A DNA stretch of 6,706 nt from Alphaproteobacteria bacterium. Its GTDB lineage: Bacteria > Pseudomonadota > Alphaproteobacteria > Rickettsiales > SXRF01. The stretch lies in the NCBI GenBank assembly GCA_019243895.1, contig JAFATP010000285.1:1-6706 (forward strand), in the 5' to 3' direction. Shown in pieces: positions 5,669-6,706 of the stretch. The notes under the pieces were generated by a model. That model did not search any database. It saw only the letters and a program-made list of their open reading frames with translations, and was not told where the DNA came from. Each line of letters starts with the position of its first letter. Positions within the stretch are counted from its first letter, which is position 1. The position numbers and the translations under genes were made by a program.

Positions 5669-6473
5669 TCCCGCGCCCGTTTGCCATCTTCATTCCCGCG
5701 CCGATCACCGCCAGCGTGAAAAGATAGGCCAGCACCTGCACCCCGGCGGGGCGTGATTCGTAGCCGATCAGCGTATGCAGAACGCGGCCGGGGATGCTCT
5801 GTTCCGTAAGCAGCCAGGACGTGTTCCATACATGCGAACCCAGCGCCGGCAACAACCCGGCCTGAAGCAGAAATCCTGCCGCCTGCGCTGCCAGCCCCGC
5901 CGCCAGCAACAGCACCATCCAGCCCAGAACGGTGAAGAGCCGTTTGAGAGGAATGCGCAGCAGGCCGAAATAAAGCCCGACACCTAAGGCAAATGCGGCG
6001 ATAAGCCCTATGAGCGCCCCAAGAAGCATGGGCACGAGCCCCTCGGTGTTACTGGCGAGGATGCTGTAAACGAAAAGCACCGTTTCCGAGCCCTCCCGCA
6101 GCACTGCCACCCCGGCGACGACGGCCAGCGCATAATGCGGCCGTACGCCCGAAGCCACGTCCTTCCCCACGGCATTGACATGCTGCGCCAGTTGCCGCCC
6201 ATGACTGGTCATCCAGATATTATGCCATGCCAGCATAAGCACGGCGGCGGAAAGAATCCCCGCGTTGAACAACTCTTCGCCCGCGCCGGAAACGGCGGCG
6301 GCAATGCGGTTGGCAAAAAGCGCCACGAGAACAGCGCCGAGAATACCGGCGACAATGCCGCTACCGATCCAACGTCCGCGTCCGGCGATGCCCTTGGACG
6401 CCGCCATCAGGATGCTGACTATAAGCGCCGCTTCCAGGACTTCGCGAAAAACAACGATAAGAGTGGCAAGCAT
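5658..6473 (-). CDS. FTR1 family iron permease (EfeU-like)
   Basis: This 271-residue inner-membrane protein has about seven hydrophobic segments (roughly 1-22, 36-58, 68-88, 115-138, 145-170, 178-205, 245-262) and the two R-E-x-x-E iron-binding motifs that define the FTR1/EfeU family: REVLE (10-14) and REGSE (126-130), both complete. Length matches EfeU (about 276 residues). Such proteins move iron across the cytoplasmic membrane. Partners found in efe operons (EfeO, EfeB) or a P19/copper partner are not in this window: upstream is an unrelated mutase gene and downstream the porin converges, so it stands alone here. ATG 6471-6473 is chosen because the first motif starts at residue 10, leaving no room for a later start. 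No Shine-Dalgarno is visible; a Fur-like palindrome lies nine bases upstream instead. Expression is therefore probably repressed when iron is plentiful. Confidence 0.9.
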   Translation of the reverse strand: MLATLIVVFREVLEAALIVSILMAASKGIAGRGRWIGSGIVAGILGAVLVALFANRIAAAVSGAGEELFNAGILSAAVLMLAWHNIWMTSHGRQLAQHVNAVGKDVASGVRPHYALAVVAGVAVLREGSETVLFVYSILASNTEGLVPMLLGALIGLIAAFALGVGLYFGLLRIPLKRLFTVLGWMVLLLAAGLAAQAAGFLLQAGLLPALGSHVWNTSWLLTEQSIPGRVLHTLIGYESRPAGVQVLAYLFTLAVIGAGMKMANGRGTKA

Positions 6474-6482
6474 AGCGTTTAC

Positions 6483-6503
6483 GAATGAGAATGATTCTCA
6501 TTC
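6483..6503. promoter_or_regulatory. Fur box-like 21-bp perfect palindrome upstream of the iron permease
   Basis: Arms GAATGAGAAT (6483-6492) and ATTCTCATTC (6494-6503) are perfect inverted copies around a single G. The core matches the well-known Fur operator pattern (TGAGAATGATTCTCA type). It ends nine bases before the permease ATG and covers the likely -10 and transcription start, the standard layout for iron-dependent repression. An Irr or other Fur-family regulator is the main alternative. Confidence 0.88.
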
Positions 6504-6528
6504 TTGGCTTTTCATTCCCGAATAGCAA
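6500..6528 (-). promoter_or_regulatory. likely promoter of the iron permease gene
   Basis: On the minus strand TTGCTA (6523-6528, 4 of 6) and AAGAAT (6500-6505, 4 of 6) are spaced 17 bases apart. The -10 overlaps the Fur-like palindrome by four bases. Transcription would start near 6493, leaving a leader of about 20 bases without a Shine-Dalgarno. Confidence 0.45.
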
Positions 6529-6583
6529 GCGGTTTTTTAAGGATATGGGCGGGATCGCGATTATTCTGCCATCGTATGCCGGT

Positions 6584-6706
6584 TCAGGCGGCCTCCGCGC
6601 TGCCTTTGCGCACCAGGGAGAGCACCTCGTTCGCCGCCTCGGGAATATGCGTGCCGGGCCCGAAAATCGCCGCTACGCCGGCCTTGCGTAAAAACGCATA
6701 ATCCTG
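6584..6706 (-). CDS. scpA: methylmalonyl-CoA mutase, C-terminal fragment (5' end outside window)
   Basis: Reading the minus strand from base 6706, a frame of 40 codons ends at TGA (6586-6584). It starts [20 protein letters not shown] and continues [12 protein letters not shown], which is the conserved end of the B12-binding domain of methylmalonyl-CoA mutase large/catalytic subunits. The enzyme interconverts (R)-methylmalonyl-CoA and succinyl-CoA with adenosylcobalamin, feeding propionate-type carbon into the TCA cycle. The IFGPGT element argues against ethylmalonyl-CoA mutase, which usually ends differently, but with only 40 residues a related acyl-CoA mutase cannot be excluded. The stop is followed by a 110-base gap before the iron permease on the same strand; the permease has its own likely promoter, so a shared operon is unlikely. 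The symbols mcmA, mutB and bhbA are used for the same gene in different groups. Confidence 0.85.
   Translation of the reverse strand, partial: QDYAFLRKAGVAAIFGPGTHIPEAANEVLSLVRKGSAEAA

Noticed and set aside
6474..6583. Additional small gene in the gap between the mutase fragment and the iron permease
   Set aside because: Short + strand frames cross the Fur-like palindrome and run into the mutase fragment; they have no ribosome site or recognisable product. The gap is explained by the iron permease promoter.
1..6706. An undescribed defence, mobile or RNA-based system
   Set aside because: No arrays, long repeats, integrase, transposase, nuclease, toxin-antitoxin pair or structured RNA could be seen. 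All substantial genes fall in known metabolic or transport families.

Overview
The window looks like chromosomal DNA of a Gram-negative, aerobic proteobacterium. The Gram-negative call rests on a signal-peptide-bearing outer-membrane OprB-type porin. A classic Fur-box-like palindrome, an EgtD (ergothioneine) fragment and a methylmalonyl-CoA mutase fragment fit a proteobacterium, perhaps an alphaproteobacterium, but the exact lineage is inference. Base composition is moderately GC-rich in genes, with short AT-rich gaps. I saw no tRNA, rRNA, CRISPR array, insertion sequence or phage gene.

Layout, left to right. (1) 1-297, + strand: the C-terminal end of EgtD, cut by the window edge. (2) 371-1714, +: a zinc-dependent amidase of the hydantoinase/carbamoylase (M20) family, with an unusual AT-rich C-terminal tail that may come from a one-base indel in an A5T6 run. 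(3) 4211-1715, -: an apparent two-gene operon, an MFS permease (2625-4211) followed by a TIM-barrel sugar epimerase/isomerase (1715-2563). (4) 4212-4381: divergent regulatory gap. (5) 4382-5668, +: carbohydrate-selective porin of the OprB family, starting at a GTG behind a strong Shine-Dalgarno. (6) 5658-6473, -: an FTR1-type iron permease with a 21-bp Fur-like palindrome immediately upstream. (7) 6584-6706, -: the last 40 codons of a methylmalonyl-CoA mutase, cut by the window edge.

The centre of the window reads as a small sugar-use module: an outer-membrane porin divergent from an inner-membrane permease, with an epimerase co-transcribed with the permease. No regulator, kinase or dehydrogenase is present, so the substrate cannot be named. 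The iron permease is an independent, iron-regulated unit. The amidase sits after egtD but has its own possible promoter.

The arrangement is very compact: both convergent gene pairs abut or overlap at their stop codons. No clearly new multi-gene system is visible. The points most worth checking are the amidase tail, the MFS permease with a ~100-residue periplasmic loop paired with an epimerase and porin, and the Fur-box/leader arrangement of the iron permease.
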